Origin: Aquimarina atlantica
GTDB lineage: Bacteria > Bacteroidota > Bacteroidia > Flavobacteriales > Flavobacteriaceae
Assembly: GCF_000626715.1 (NCBI RefSeq)
Contig: NZ_AQRA01000001.1
Coordinates: 310,001-374,000 of the forward strand
DNA length: 64,000 nt
Direction: 5' to 3'
The notes below the pieces were generated by a model. That model worked only from the letters and a program-made list of their open reading frames with translations. It did no database searches and had not been told where the DNA came from. Of this stretch, positions 56,036 to 64,000 are shown piece after piece (within the stretch, counting starts at the first letter, position 1; every line of letters begins with the position of its first letter). Made by a program: the position numbers and the translations under genes.

Positions 56036-56043
56036 CAAAGATA
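56036..56043 (-). promoter_or_regulatory. -7 box of miaE
   Basis: TATCTTTG on the minus strand (CAAAGATA on the plus strand) matches TAnnTTTG. A -33 box at the right distance is not evident. Confidence 0.45.
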
Positions 56044-56097
56044 TTGAAGTGATCTAAACTTTCTATATACGATAAAAAAAATGTATTCCTATCGAAC

Positions 56098-56349
56098 TTG
56101 ATTAAATCGCTTTATAGAAACATAAAAATAGTTTCTTCTATGTTGTTTTTAACCAATTTATACACTGTAAGTTTTCTAACAGATGTACTACTAAATCAGG
56201 AAATAGAATTTATGATGGAGATATTTGATTATTTAACTGGAAGAGGAGGAATGCTAATATTAGGTTTATTTGTCGTTATTGTGGTTTTATATAACAAAAT
56301 TAGAACTAGGAATTATTTTAAAAGGCCTTCGGGGAAAAGAAAAAAATGA
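56098..56349 (+). CDS. Small membrane protein, start uncertain
   Basis: The frame is open from TTG 56098 (83 residues) with two hydrophobic segments (SSMLFLTNLYTVSFLTDVLL and GGMLILGLFVVIVVLYNKI) and a basic tail (RTRNYFKRPSGKRKK). ATG 56140 would keep most of the first hydrophobic segment; ATG 56212 or 56215 would leave a 44-46-residue protein with only the second helix. I cannot choose between them. I do not recognise the gene. The divergent miaE promoter lies upstream. Confidence 0.5.
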   Translation: MIKSLYRNIKIVSSMLFLTNLYTVSFLTDVLLNQEIEFMMEIFDYLTGRGGMLILGLFVVIVVLYNKIRTRNYFKRPSGKRKK

Positions 56350-56407
56350 TTAATTATAGTAATTTGATTCTGTAATACAGAGCCTGTAATTGGTATTGAA
56401 TAGATTT

Positions 56408-58225
56408 TTATATATCTAAATCAAAAGAGGAACGTAACTTATCAATAAGAGGGTTTTTCTCTCTTAATTTTTCATATTTATCCTGGGGAGTGAAAGCATA
56501 TTTTTTAGAAGCTTCTTCATTTACAATAATCTTTAGCTCAATACTGTAATTTTTTAATTTTTTGAACATAAACTGCAATAATCCAGATTGAGCAGCTTCC
56601 ATATCGACTTTCATCGATTGATTGGGTAATTCTAATACAATAGCATCTTCGTCAAGGGTTGGGATATTCATAGCAAACATAGATCCAATAATACGCTCTC
56701 CCTTTTTATCTTGCATTTTGCCATATTCTATCCAGGCCCCCTGCATTTGCGATTCTGTAAACTTTTCTTTAGGTAAATTTTTGGGATCAATTATTTGCTC
56801 CTCTTTATTCTCTTCATGCTCTTTCTTCCTTTTAATACTACTTAAGGATAAGCCAGAAGTTCTACGTTCTCTATGTATTAAACCAGGTTTTTTCTCTACT
56901 GCTACAGGAGTTTCAGTTGTAATTGTACTTTCAGGATTATCTTCCTGAATATCAGATTTTACATCTTTGTTTTGTGTAATTTCAGAAACGGTAGTAGCAG
57001 AAGACTCTATTTTTTCTTCTACTTGAGAAAGTGTATTGTTTTGCTTTTCAGTTTCAGTTTTTTCTAAAGCCTTTTCTTTTACTTCAGATGAAATTTTAAC
57101 GGGCTTAATTCCTTTTTCCTTAAAGTAAGAAGGAGGAATTATGTAGGGTTTGTCATTTTTTTTTTCTCCATCCACAAGGATAGAGGCAAGTTGCATTAGG
57201 CATAACTCGACCAGCAATCTTTGATTGCGACTAGTTTTATATTTTAGGTCACAATCATTAGCAAGCTCAATACCCTTAATAAGAAAAGCATGTGTGGCTT
57301 TTTGCGATTGCTCTAAATATTTAGCTTTCGTTTGTTGCCCTACTTCGAGAAGGTTTATAGTAGCTTGATTTTTACATACTAATAAATCTCTAAAGTGAGA
57401 TGCAAGGCCAGATATAAAATGATGCCCATCAAAACCCTGAGAAAGAATTTCGTTAAATTCTATAAGGAGTTGTGGGATATTATTCTCAAGTATTAAATCG
57501 GTAGTTTTGAAATAAGTTTCATAATCTAAAACATTCAGGTTTTCGGTTACTGCCTGTCTGGTTAAATTTTTTCCACTAAAACTAACAACTCTATCAAAGA
57601 TTGATAGCGCATCTCGCATTGCCCCATCTGCTTTTTGGGCAATAATTTGCAAAGCATCTTCATCTGCAGTGATCCCCTCTTGCGCTGCTACTTGCATTAA
57701 GTGATTTTTTGCATCAGTCACAGTAATGCGTTTAAAATCAAATATTTGACAACGAGATAAAATTGTAGGTATGATTTTATGTTTTTCTGTCGTAGCCAGA
57801 ATAAAAATAGCATGTTTAGGAGGCTCTTCTAATGTCTTTAAAAAGGCATTAAAGGCTGCTTGAGAAAGCATATGTACCTCATCAATAATGTAGACTTTAT
57901 ATTTCCCAACTTGTGGAGGGATTCGTACTTGGTCGATAAGGCTTCTAATATCATCTACAGAGTTATTTGAAGCTGCATCGAGCTCAAAAATATTAAAAGC
58001 AAAATCTTCATCAGGATGTTCATTTTCATCCTGATTAATTGTTTTTGCAAGAATTCTGGCACACGAAGTTTTTCCAACTCCTCTTGGCCCGGTAAATAAT
58101 AAAGCCTGCGCAAGATGATTATTTTCTATAGCATTAAGCAGTGTATTGGTAATTGCCTGTTGCCCCACAACATCTTTAAATGTTTGGGGTCTGTATTTAC
58201 GTGCTGATACTATAAAATGCTCCAT
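56408..58225 (-). CDS. dnaX: DNA polymerase III subunit gamma/tau
   Basis: A 605-residue clamp-loader ATPase. Walker A GPRGVGKT (46-53), Walker B DEVH (114-117, IIDEVHMLS), sensor 1 and LATTEKHKIIPTILSRCQIF are all present. The zinc module of E. coli DnaX is not evident: the stretch between CARILA and FELDAASNN contains no further cysteine. A charged linker (about 380-500) precedes a C-terminal tau-like domain (to 605). It lies next to rnpB, divergently. Confidence 0.96.
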   Translation of the reverse strand: MEHFIVSARKYRPQTFKDVVGQQAITNTLLNAIENNHLAQALLFTGPRGVGKTSCARILAKTINQDENEHPDEDFAFNIFELDAASNNSVDDIRSLIDQVRIPPQVGKYKVYIIDEVHMLSQAAFNAFLKTLEEPPKHAIFILATTEKHKIIPTILSRCQIFDFKRITVTDAKNHLMQVAAQEGITADEDALQIIAQKADGAMRDALSIFDRVVSFSGKNLTRQAVTENLNVLDYETYFKTTDLILENNIPQLLIEFNEILSQGFDGHHFISGLASHFRDLLVCKNQATINLLEVGQQTKAKYLEQSQKATHAFLIKGIELANDCDLKYKTSRNQRLLVELCLMQLASILVDGEKKNDKPYIIPPSYFKEKGIKPVKISSEVKEKALEKTETEKQNNTLSQVEEKIESSATTVSEITQNKDVKSDIQEDNPESTITTETPVAVEKKPGLIHRERRTSGLSLSSIKRKKEHEENKEEQIIDPKNLPKEKFTESQMQGAWIEYGKMQDKKGERIIGSMFAMNIPTLDEDAIVLELPNQSMKVDMEAAQSGLLQFMFKKLKNYSIELKIIVNEEASKKYAFTPQDKYEKLREKNPLIDKLRSSFDLDI

Positions 58226-58230
58226 CGCTA

Positions 58231-58238
58231 CAAAGTTA
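58231..58238 (-). promoter_or_regulatory. -7 box of dnaX
   Basis: TAACTTTG on the minus strand matches TAnnTTTG and ends only 6 bp before the dnaX ATG, so transcripts could be leaderless. No -33 box at the normal distance was seen. Confidence 0.4.
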
Positions 58239-58341
58239 AAAATTGCTTACAAAAAATAAATTATAGCTATCGGTTTTTATTTTTAGTTATTAACAGCTAA
58301 AAAATTATGTTGAATTCTGAATTCTAAGTTCAGAATTATGA

Positions 58342-58349
58342 TACTTTTG
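58342..58349 (+). promoter_or_regulatory. -7 box of rnpB
   Basis: TACTTTTG fits TAnnTTTG exactly and ends 6 bp before the inferred RNA start at 58355. A well-placed -33 box was not found. Confidence 0.5.
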
Positions 58350-58354
58350 CACAA

Positions 58355-58654
58355 AGCAGATCACCTTATCGCTCTCGATGATTCGGGGGAGGAAAGTCCG
58401 GACACCATAGCACAGTATAGCGGGTAACGCCCGTCCGTCGTAAGGCGAGGACAAGTGCAGCAGAAAGTATGTACAGGTAATGCTGTAGTGAAACCAGGTA
58501 AACTCTATACGGTGCAACGCCATGTAAACCAGCTTTTGAGGGTTGTGCGCCCAATGTTGGAGGGTAGGCGGTTTGAGCTGATAAGTAATTATTAGTCTAG
58601 ATAAATGATAAGGACCCGATATATCGGGAAACAGAATCCGGCTTATGATCTGCT
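58355..58654 (+). ncRNA. rnpB: RNase P RNA (bacterial type A-like)
   Basis: The catalytic RNA of RNase P, which removes tRNA 5' leaders. The conserved P4-region segments GAGGAAAGTCCGGACACC (58389-58406) and ACAGAATCCGGCTTA (58631-58645) are present at the expected ends. The termini pair: AGCAGATCA (58355-58363) with TGATCTGCT (58646-58654), forming P1, followed by a run of T residues that acts as terminator. Length is about 300 nt, short for the class. The exact ends are inferred from this pairing. Confidence 0.95.
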
Positions 58655-58727
58655 TTTTTTTACAACTCTTTTAACAATATCTAATATCAATTTTCTTGTA
58701 CCTTGTACCACAAGAAAAATTATTTGA

Positions 58728-59855
58728 ATGAAAATTGCTATAGTCTGTTATCCTACCTTTGGAGGTAGTGGAGTAGTGGCCACAGAATTAGGAATTGCTC
58801 TGGCAAAACTAAACCACGAAGTACATTTTATTACCTATAAACAGCCTGTTAGGTTAAATCTATTAAATCCGAATATTCATTTTCATGAAGTAAGCGTACC
58901 TACATATCCTCTTTTTCATTATCAACCCTACGAATTGGCATTATCTAGTAAATTGGTTGATACGATTAAAAAGTATAAAATCGATGTGCTTCATGTTCAT
59001 TATGCTATTCCGCATGCATATGCTGGATATATGGCAAAAAAAATGTTGGAAGAAGAAGGAATTTATGTTCCTATGGTGACCACATTACATGGTACTGATA
59101 TTACACTGGTTGGGAACCATCCTTTTTATAAACCTGCAGTAACATTTAGTATCAATAAAAGTGATATTGTTACTTCGGTATCTCAAAGCCTTAAAGACGA
59201 CACATTACGCCTGTTTGATATCAAAAACAATATTGAGGTAGTCCCTAACTTTATTGATGCGAGCCAAAGAAAAACTAGTTTTACAGATTGCCAGCGAGAA
59301 CTCATGGCAACTCCAGAAGAACGTATAGTTACTCATATTAGTAATTTTAGAGCTGTAAAACGTATAACCGATGTTGTAGATATTTTTTATAATATTCAGA
59401 AAAAGATACCTGCAAAGTTATTGATGGTTGGAGAAGGCCCTGAACGTAAACCGGCAGAAGAAAGATGTAAAGAACTTGGTATAAAAGATAAAGTGGTTTT
59501 CTTTGGTAACAGTAATGAAATAGATAAGATATTGTGTTTTTCTGATCTGTTTTTACTTCCATCTGAGCGAGAAAGTTTTGGTTTGGCAGCATTAGAAGCG
59601 ATGGTAAATAAAGTAGCTGTAATATCGAGTAATGCAGGAGGGATTCCTGAAGTGAATAATCATGGTGTTTCTGGTTATATGAGTGATGTAGGAGATGTAA
59701 GAGATATGTCAGAAAACTCGATCAAAATTCTTGAAAATGATGACAGATTAGAAACCTTTAAAGAAAATGCGTATAAAGAAGCAATGAAATTTGACATAAG
59801 TAATATTATCCCGTTATATATAAAAATGTATGAGAGTGCTTTAGCAGCAGTATAA
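58728..59855 (+). CDS. bshA: N-acetyl-alpha-D-glucosaminyl L-malate synthase (bacillithiol)
   Basis: A 375-residue GT4-type glycosyltransferase. MKIAIVCYPTFGGSGVVATELGIALAK is the BshA signature; GGSG forms the nucleotide loop, TTLHGTDITLVG and FLLPSERESFGLAALEAM bind UDP-GlcNAc. It makes the first intermediate of bacillithiol, the low-molecular-weight thiol of several Bacteroidota and Firmicutes. bshB and bshC are not in the window. It is transcribed away from rnpB and followed by a two-way terminator. Confidence 0.93.
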   Translation: MKIAIVCYPTFGGSGVVATELGIALAKLNHEVHFITYKQPVRLNLLNPNIHFHEVSVPTYPLFHYQPYELALSSKLVDTIKKYKIDVLHVHYAIPHAYAGYMAKKMLEEEGIYVPMVTTLHGTDITLVGNHPFYKPAVTFSINKSDIVTSVSQSLKDDTLRLFDIKNNIEVVPNFIDASQRKTSFTDCQRELMATPEERIVTHISNFRAVKRITDVVDIFYNIQKKIPAKLLMVGEGPERKPAEERCKELGIKDKVVFFGNSNEIDKILCFSDLFLLPSERESFGLAALEAMVNKVAVISSNAGGIPEVNNHGVSGYMSDVGDVRDMSENSIKILENDDRLETFKENAYKEAMKFDISNIIPLYIKMYESALAAV

Positions 59856-59875
59856 TATCATTTATTGGTAAAATT

Positions 59876-59910
59876 AAACCCCCCTTGTTATATCATAACA
59901 AGGGGGTTTT
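59876..59910. terminator. Bidirectional terminator between bshA and the outer-membrane genes
   Basis: AAACCCCCCTTGTTAT (59876-59891) pairs with ATAACAAGGGGGTTTT (59895-59910) around a 3-nt loop. The A-rich and T-rich ends let it serve bshA on the plus strand and the convergent gene at 59936 on the minus strand. Confidence 0.85.
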
Positions 59911-59935
59911 GGTTATTATTTTACTTGATGTATGC

Positions 59936-60475
59936 CTAAAACGTATATCTGGCAGAAATACCAACATTGACTCCGGTATTATCTACATCTCTAAACCCGT
60001 TTGGTCGATCGATATCATGAATATCAAATGTAGGACGAATACTAAATGCTACCTGAAGCGGGAAATCAAAACGATAATCAACTCCAAAATCTGCTCCAAT
60101 GTATGGAAAAAATTCACTATCTCTATCTACGCTTACAACATTAAAACCAAGATATCTGGTTTTAAAATCGATATAGCCTGCACCTAAACCAGGACCTGCA
60201 AACCAATTTAATTTATCCCAAATATTATATGTCCAATGAAAAAATACTCCACCACGATATGTAGAGATAAAAGAATTTGTTTTAAAGCCTAAATTAGCAT
60301 CAATTCTATTGTGCTCACTTATTATTTGTCGTTGGTATGTAATTTCGGGACCAAAGCCTTCATCTCCAATAACTCCTTCTGATAACCGAATTCCTATAGC
60401 GTTTTCAGGAATATCTTGAGCTTGCAGTTGTGAAACCGAGATAATGATTGATAGTACAAAAAAAAGTTTTTTCAT
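59936..60475 (-). CDS. Outer-membrane beta-barrel protein (paralogue 1)
   Basis: A 179-residue exported barrel: signal peptide 1-20 (VSQLQAQ), then alternating strands (AIGIRLSEG, RIDANLGFKTN, YRGGVFFHWTYN, LNWFAGPGLGAGY, FPYIGADFGVDYRF, LQVAFSIRPTFDI) ending VGISARYTF. It is clearly a paralogue of the adjacent gene at 60569. Both share the N-terminal QDIPENAIGIRLSE / QEISEHTIGLRISE region and the LNW-GPG strand. Function is unknown. Confidence 0.82.
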   Translation of the reverse strand: MKKLFFVLSIIISVSQLQAQDIPENAIGIRLSEGVIGDEGFGPEITYQRQIISEHNRIDANLGFKTNSFISTYRGGVFFHWTYNIWDKLNWFAGPGLGAGYIDFKTRYLGFNVVSVDRDSEFFPYIGADFGVDYRFDFPLQVAFSIRPTFDIHDIDRPNGFRDVDNTGVNVGISARYTF

Positions 60476-60568
60476 GATTTAAATTTTTAAAAGTTTTAAT
60501 TGATTATTATAAAAATGGTTAGTGTTGTATCTTAAAGTATTGTTTGTAAAACTAGTGTATTGAGAGTA

Positions 60569-61063
60569 TTAATCAAATTTGTATCTGGCACTTAAGCCAA
60601 AGTTAAAAATGATATCATCATTGGTATAACTATCGAAGTATATTTCTGGCCTGAAGTCTAAAGAAATTAATAGCGGAAAATCAAAATTATACTCTATACC
60701 AATATCTCCCGTTACAAAACCAAAAGTAGTTAAATTATCGTCACGTACAATATCAGAGTCAAAATCAACTAATCCGCCTCCGATTCCAGGACCAACATAC
60801 CAATTTAGACCTTGGTTAATATTAAAAACCCACTGATATATCCCGGTAAGTTTTAGGGCATTGTAGCTTCTTTTACCTTGTGCTCCAAGTCCTACTTCTA
60901 TTCTTGTTTTAGAACTTAAAGCATTTTGATATGAAGCTTCGGCCCAAAAACCATTTGCTTCGCTTATACGTAAACCGATAGTATGTTCAGAAATTTCCTG
61001 AGACTGTATAGTACCCATACAAAGAAATAGAAAAGGAAGTATAAAAAATATGTTCTTCGTCAT
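60569..61063 (-). CDS. Outer-membrane beta-barrel protein (paralogue 2)
   Basis: A 164-residue exported barrel: signal peptide 1-21 (TIQSQ), strands AEASYQNALSSK, RIEVGLGAQGKRSY, LKLTGIYQWVFNI, LNWYVGPGIGGGLVDF, GFVTGDIGIEYNF, LLISLDFRPEIYF and a final LSARYKFD. It lacks some inserts of its neighbour, with which it forms a tandem duplicate about 94 bp apart on the same strand. Unknown function; probably a pore or small structural barrel. Confidence 0.82.
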   Translation of the reverse strand: MTKNIFFILPFLFLCMGTIQSQEISEHTIGLRISEANGFWAEASYQNALSSKTRIEVGLGAQGKRSYNALKLTGIYQWVFNINQGLNWYVGPGIGGGLVDFDSDIVRDDNLTTFGFVTGDIGIEYNFDFPLLISLDFRPEIYFDSYTNDDIIFNFGLSARYKFD

Positions 61064-61153
61064 AATCGTAAATAGTAATTTCCTATTTCCGACTATAACG
61101 TCATAAATCTCCTATTCTGTAAGGATAAGTCTTAAATCTTTGTTAAGATTGAA

Positions 61154-61966
61154 TTAGCTATGCTGTAACTGCATATCGGTACTCTCAAAAATCTTATCTG
61201 CAGAATCAGCAATAAATCCATTAAAAATAGCATCTTGATTATTTTTGTAACGATATGAAAATTCGTAATAGCAGGATGTGATTTCTTTAACGTTTTCTTC
61301 AAATTCTACTTCGACTACATCAGCCAAAATACTGGATTGTTCTAGTAATTGAGAGGCAGAACCTTTTATTTCGCCTCCAGAAGTATTCATTTTGAAGCCA
61401 TTCTCTTTGAGGAATTCATTTACCTGGGATAGATTTTTAAATGTTTGAAGTTTATTAACATCTACCGTGAAATGATTAGAGCAAAAACCATTAACATATA
61501 CCCAGGCTGCATATTCTGATGCAGAAAGAAGTCTTTTGTAAATCTCAAAGGATGGTTTATCCCAAACTCTACCTTTTAGGATAAGATCTTCTTGTTGTAA
61601 AACTGTATGATCTATTTGATTTATAGAGTTTTGGATGATGCTATTTAGTTCAACAGAAAATTCTTCAAGAAGCAATTCGCTAATAAAGATTTTTGGTGCA
61701 TTACCATCACTTTTGTGTTCAAAATGTTTTGCACGTAATTTTTTTGTCTTAAAATGGTATTCTCCTTTGGGTTCATACCCCATAGCAATAAAAGGTTTTG
61801 CCAAAATATCGATACTAACTCTGGGATCATTAAAAGTACGTATTGCAATATGATCATTAAAAACGGTATTGCCTTCTGCTTCAAATAAAGATTTAATTTT
61901 TTGCGCTGAAGGAGTTTTTACAGTGTATTGTTTCCAAAGTTCTTCAAAAAAATAAGTCAAATCCAT
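61154..61966 (-). CDS. 2-oxoadipate dioxygenase/decarboxylase (DUF1338, HglS-type)
   Basis: ATG at 61964-61966 (MDLTYFFEELW) gives 270 residues; the earlier frame from 62107 adds 47 residues without family character. The motif FNDHIAIRTF places His39 and Arg43, CSNHFTVDVN gives His165 and CYYEFSYRYK gives Glu235, the pattern of metal ligands in HglS. HglS converts 2-oxoadipate to D-2-hydroxyglutarate in lysine catabolism. Divergent from an Lrp regulator that heads a YdiJ-type oxidase gene, which could use this product. Confidence 0.85.
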   Translation of the reverse strand: MDLTYFFEELWKQYTVKTPSAQKIKSLFEAEGNTVFNDHIAIRTFNDPRVSIDILAKPFIAMGYEPKGEYHFKTKKLRAKHFEHKSDGNAPKIFISELLLEEFSVELNSIIQNSINQIDHTVLQQEDLILKGRVWDKPSFEIYKRLLSASEYAAWVYVNGFCSNHFTVDVNKLQTFKNLSQVNEFLKENGFKMNTSGGEIKGSASQLLEQSSILADVVEVEFEENVKEITSCYYEFSYRYKNNQDAIFNGFIADSADKIFESTDMQLQHS

Positions 61967-61989
61967 TTCAATTATGTTTTTATTTGAAG

Positions 61990-61997
61990 CAAAATTA
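61990..61997 (-). promoter_or_regulatory. -7 box of the DUF1338 gene
   Basis: TAATTTTG on the minus strand (CAAAATTA on the plus strand) fits TAnnTTTG, 24 bp from the chosen start. It supports ATG 61964-61966 rather than the longer frame, whose first codon would lie upstream of this box. Confidence 0.5.
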
Positions 61998-62039
61998 TTA
62001 TTTTTGACTATTATTGCGTGTATATATATTGTTTTTAGT

Positions 62040-62070
62040 TTCAATTGTATAAATTTTGTGTCAAATTGAA
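62040..62070. promoter_or_regulatory. Candidate Lrp-type operator
   Basis: TTCAATT (62040-62046) and AATTGAA (62064-62070) are inverted copies 17 bp apart, in the divergent space between the DUF1338 gene and the Lrp/AsnC gene. Such regulators often bind AT-rich palindromes near their own promoters. Binding is inferred. Confidence 0.35.
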
Positions 62071-62123
62071 GGTAATGTTTTGTTTTTATTATCAATTTTG
62101 ACTGCAAGTGTTTTAAATTTTTT

Positions 62124-62612
62124 ATGAGTATGAATCATTTTGATTATATAGATCAGCAGATTTTATTGCAGATACGTGAAGATGCCAGAAAGCCTTTCTC
62201 TCAAATAGCAGAGAATTTAAAAATTTCTAATTCTTTGGTACATCAAAGAATTAAAAAACTTAAGCAACGTGGTGTAATAAAGAAAGCCGAGTTTGTTGTA
62301 GATGAAAAACAAATCGGTTTTAAAACGAAATCTTATGTTGGTATTCGTCTAAGAGAAGCTAGATATGCAAAACAAGTAGTTGACGGTTTAAAAGAAATTC
62401 CTGAAATATTAGAATGCAATTATGTATCAGGTCATTATGCTATTTTCATTCTTATTTTTGCATTTGATAATCATCATTTACGTAAGATTCTGTATGAACA
62501 GGTGCACCAAATTGATGGAGTCGCAGGAACAGATAGTTTTATTTGTTTTGATACCAATTTTAGAAGGCAGGTTTCTTTAAATTCTTTAGGAAAGAATATT
62601 TCATATGATTGA
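62124..62612 (+). CDS. Lrp/AsnC family transcriptional regulator
   Basis: A 162-residue regulator: winged HTH at about 5-60 (DYIDQQILLQIREDARKPFSQIAENLKISNSLVHQRIKKLKQRGVI pattern) followed by a RAM ligand-binding domain (about 70-150: YVGIRLREARYAKQVVDGLKEIPEILECNYVSGHYAIFI). It probably senses an amino acid such as lysine (inference). It is divergent from the DUF1338 gene and overlaps the next oxidase gene by 8 bp, linking all three. Confidence 0.92.
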   Translation: MSMNHFDYIDQQILLQIREDARKPFSQIAENLKISNSLVHQRIKKLKQRGVIKKAEFVVDEKQIGFKTKSYVGIRLREARYAKQVVDGLKEIPEILECNYVSGHYAIFILIFAFDNHHLRKILYEQVHQIDGVAGTDSFICFDTNFRRQVSLNSLGKNISYD

Positions 62613-64000
62613 TAAAAGTATATTGACACCTTTACAAAACCAGCTAGAAGGTCAACTACAATTTGATACTCTAATTACTGCTTTATATGCTACAGATGCT
62701 TCAGTGTACCGTAGAATTCCCCTGGCGGTAGCATTTCCAAAAACAATACAAGATGTAAAAAAAATAATTGCTTTTGCGTCTCAGCATGATATTGGTATAA
62801 TTCCCAGAACAGCAGGAACTTCGCTTGCGGGGCAATGTGTGGGGGATGGTATTGTGGTAGATGTTTCTAAATATTTTACTAAAATAATCGCTGTAGATAA
62901 AACCAAAAAAACAGTAACTGTTCAACCAGGAGTGATACGAGATGACCTTAATCGTTTTTTAAAGCCTTATGGATTATTTTTTGGGCCCAATACATCGACA
63001 TCTAATCGTTGTATGATTGGCGGAATGGTAGGAAACAATAGTAGCGGTACTACATCGATTCAATATGGTGTTACAAGAGATAAAGTCTTAGAATTGCAAA
63101 CTATATTGTCTGATGGTAGTGAAGTTACTTTTTCTGAAATATCACTAGATGATTTCGAGGCAAAACGAAATTTGGATACTCTTGAAGGAGAAATTTATAA
63201 CCAGATTTATACCGAACTTTATTCTAAAGAGATTCAACAACAAATTACGGCGCATTTCCCGAAACGAGAAATTCATAGACGTAACACTGGTTATGCTATT
63301 GATGAGTTAATTGATTCTGAAGTTTTTTCTACAACAAATACACATTTTAATATGTGTAAACTCCTTACAGGAAGTGAAGGGACATTAGCTTTTACAACAC
63401 AAATTACATTACAGTTAGATGAACTCCCACCAGAAGAAACCTTAATGATTGCAGCGCATTTTAGGACTATTGATGATTGTATGAGAGCAGTAGCACCTGT
63501 AATGCAACATTCGCTGTTCACTTGCGAAATGATGGATAAAACCATTTTGGATTGTACAAAAAATAACATTGAGCAATTAAAGAATCGTTTTTTTATTGTT
63601 GATGACCCAGAAGCAATCCTAATGTTAGAACTTAGGGCAAACGACACGAATCATTTAGAACAGCAAAAAGATAAGCTATTAAAAACTCTTGATGATTCAA
63701 AACTAAGCTATGCCAATCCAATTTTACGTAAGGAAGAAATAGATAAGGCTTTAGAACTAAGAAAAGCAGGATTAGGATTATTAGGTAATATTGTTGGTGA
63801 TAAAAAAGCGGTTGCTTGTATAGAAGATACGGCAGTCGCAATCTCTGATTTGGCAAATTACATATCAGAATTTACAGATTTAATGAAATCTTATGACCAA
63901 CAAGCGGTGTATTATGCACATGCTGGAGCAGGAGAGATTCATCTTCGACCTATTCTGGATCTGAAAAAAAGTAAAGACGTAACGCTATTTAAAAAAATAA
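62605..64000 (+). CDS. FAD-linked oxidase, YdiJ / D-2-hydroxyglutarate dehydrogenase type, truncated by the window
   Basis: ATG 62605 overlaps the Lrp stop, and the frame stays open to the window edge (465 codons). An FAD-binding PCMH domain is present (AVAFPKTIQDVKKII, RTAGTSLAGQCVGDGIVVD, VQPGVIRDDLNRFLKPYG, PNTSTSNRCMIGGMVGNNSSG). The oxidase C domain begins later (LLTGSEGTLAFTTQITL). Proteins with this N terminus are near 970 residues with a C-terminal iron-sulfur part that would lie outside. A D-2-hydroxyglutarate role follows from its neighbour. GlcD-type glycolate or lactate oxidase remains possible. Confidence 0.82.
   Translation, partial: MIDKSILTPLQNQLEGQLQFDTLITALYATDASVYRRIPLAVAFPKTIQDVKKIIAFASQHDIGIIPRTAGTSLAGQCVGDGIVVDVSKYFTKIIAVDKTKKTVTVQPGVIRDDLNRFLKPYGLFFGPNTSTSNRCMIGGMVGNNSSGTTSIQYGVTRDKVLELQTILSDGSEVTFSEISLDDFEAKRNLDTLEGEIYNQIYTELYSKEIQQQITAHFPKREIHRRNTGYAIDELIDSEVFSTTNTHFNMCKLLTGSEGTLAFTTQITLQLDELPPEETLMIAAHFRTIDDCMRAVAPVMQHSLFTCEMMDKTILDCTKNNIEQLKNRFFIVDDPEAILMLELRANDTNHLEQQKDKLLKTLDDSKLSYANPILRKEEIDKALELRKAGLGLLGNIVGDKKAVACIEDTAVAISDLANYISEFTDLMKSYDQQAVYYAHAGAGEIHLRPILDLKKSKDVTLFKKI

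Noticed and set aside
58305..58554. Reverse-strand open frames across rnpB
   Set aside because: They are antisense to a highly conserved RNA gene and show no protein-like family features.
1..64000. CRISPR arrays, tRNA genes, rRNA genes, insertion sequences
   Set aside because: No regularly spaced repeats, T-arm-like GTTCGAATC segments with acceptor pairing, rRNA signatures or transposase genes were recognised by eye; very degenerate cases could be missed.

Overview
The window is AT-rich DNA from a member of the Bacteroidota, almost certainly a marine or soil flavobacterium (Flavobacteriaceae; the gene set resembles Aquimarina-like genomes, but the genus is only a guess). The evidence is type IX secretion (T9SS) sorting domains of both type A and type B, a PorP/SprF-type protein, an LpxA-EfP-LpxD-SucD gene order, a bacillithiol BshA, and several promoters of the Bacteroidota form TTTG or TTG, about 19-20 bp, TAnnTTTG. 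Most of the window is chromosomal core. I saw no tRNA, rRNA, CRISPR array, phage or insertion sequence.

Layout. 1-3034: end of lpxA, then efp, an LpxD-type acyltransferase, a small NTF2-like protein and sucD. 3409-12545: a lipoprotein M16 peptidase, fabG, a von Willebrand-like membrane protein with an SPFH (prohibitin) protein, a diaminopropionate ammonia-lyase and a GNAT/NTF2-like fusion. 12679-18423: a 1379-residue secreted multidomain T9SS protein, then two reverse-strand envelope genes. 18551-26740: a complete histidine operon (G-D-C-B-H-[four-helix bundle]-A-[47-residue ORF]-F-IE). It is preceded by a well-formed attenuator: promoter, leader peptide with four consecutive His codons, antiterminator and terminator. 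26913-32691: a type-B-sorted surface protein, a SprF-like protein and an OmpA protein. 32866-39703: rpsA, a small secreted protein, pyrR-pyrB, a thioredoxin-like protein, rnz and pdxH. 42297-45792: a polyphosphate operon (SixA-like phosphatase, ppk1, ppx). 

46485-56011 is the accessory-looking part. A cysteine-rich Crp/Fnr regulator is divergent from a 1006-residue protein that joins an NRPS-like adenylation domain to a multi-pass membrane region and a ferredoxin-reductase-like end. This is the layout I recall for the fungal redox protein TmpL. It is followed by a crotonase and a predicted outer-membrane protein. Next comes a decayed copy of the 3' end of miaE, a secreted M12B-type metalloprotease, and then the intact miaE. 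The metalloprotease block therefore lies between a fossil and a living copy of the same gene end.

56408-64000: dnaX (reverse), the RNase P RNA gene rnpB, bshA, two paralogous outer-membrane proteins, and a divergent set. That set is a DUF1338/HglS-type 2-oxoadipate dioxygenase, an Lrp/AsnC regulator and the start of a YdiJ-type FAD-linked oxidase. Together they suggest conversion of 2-oxoadipate through D-2-hydroxyglutarate to 2-oxoglutarate.
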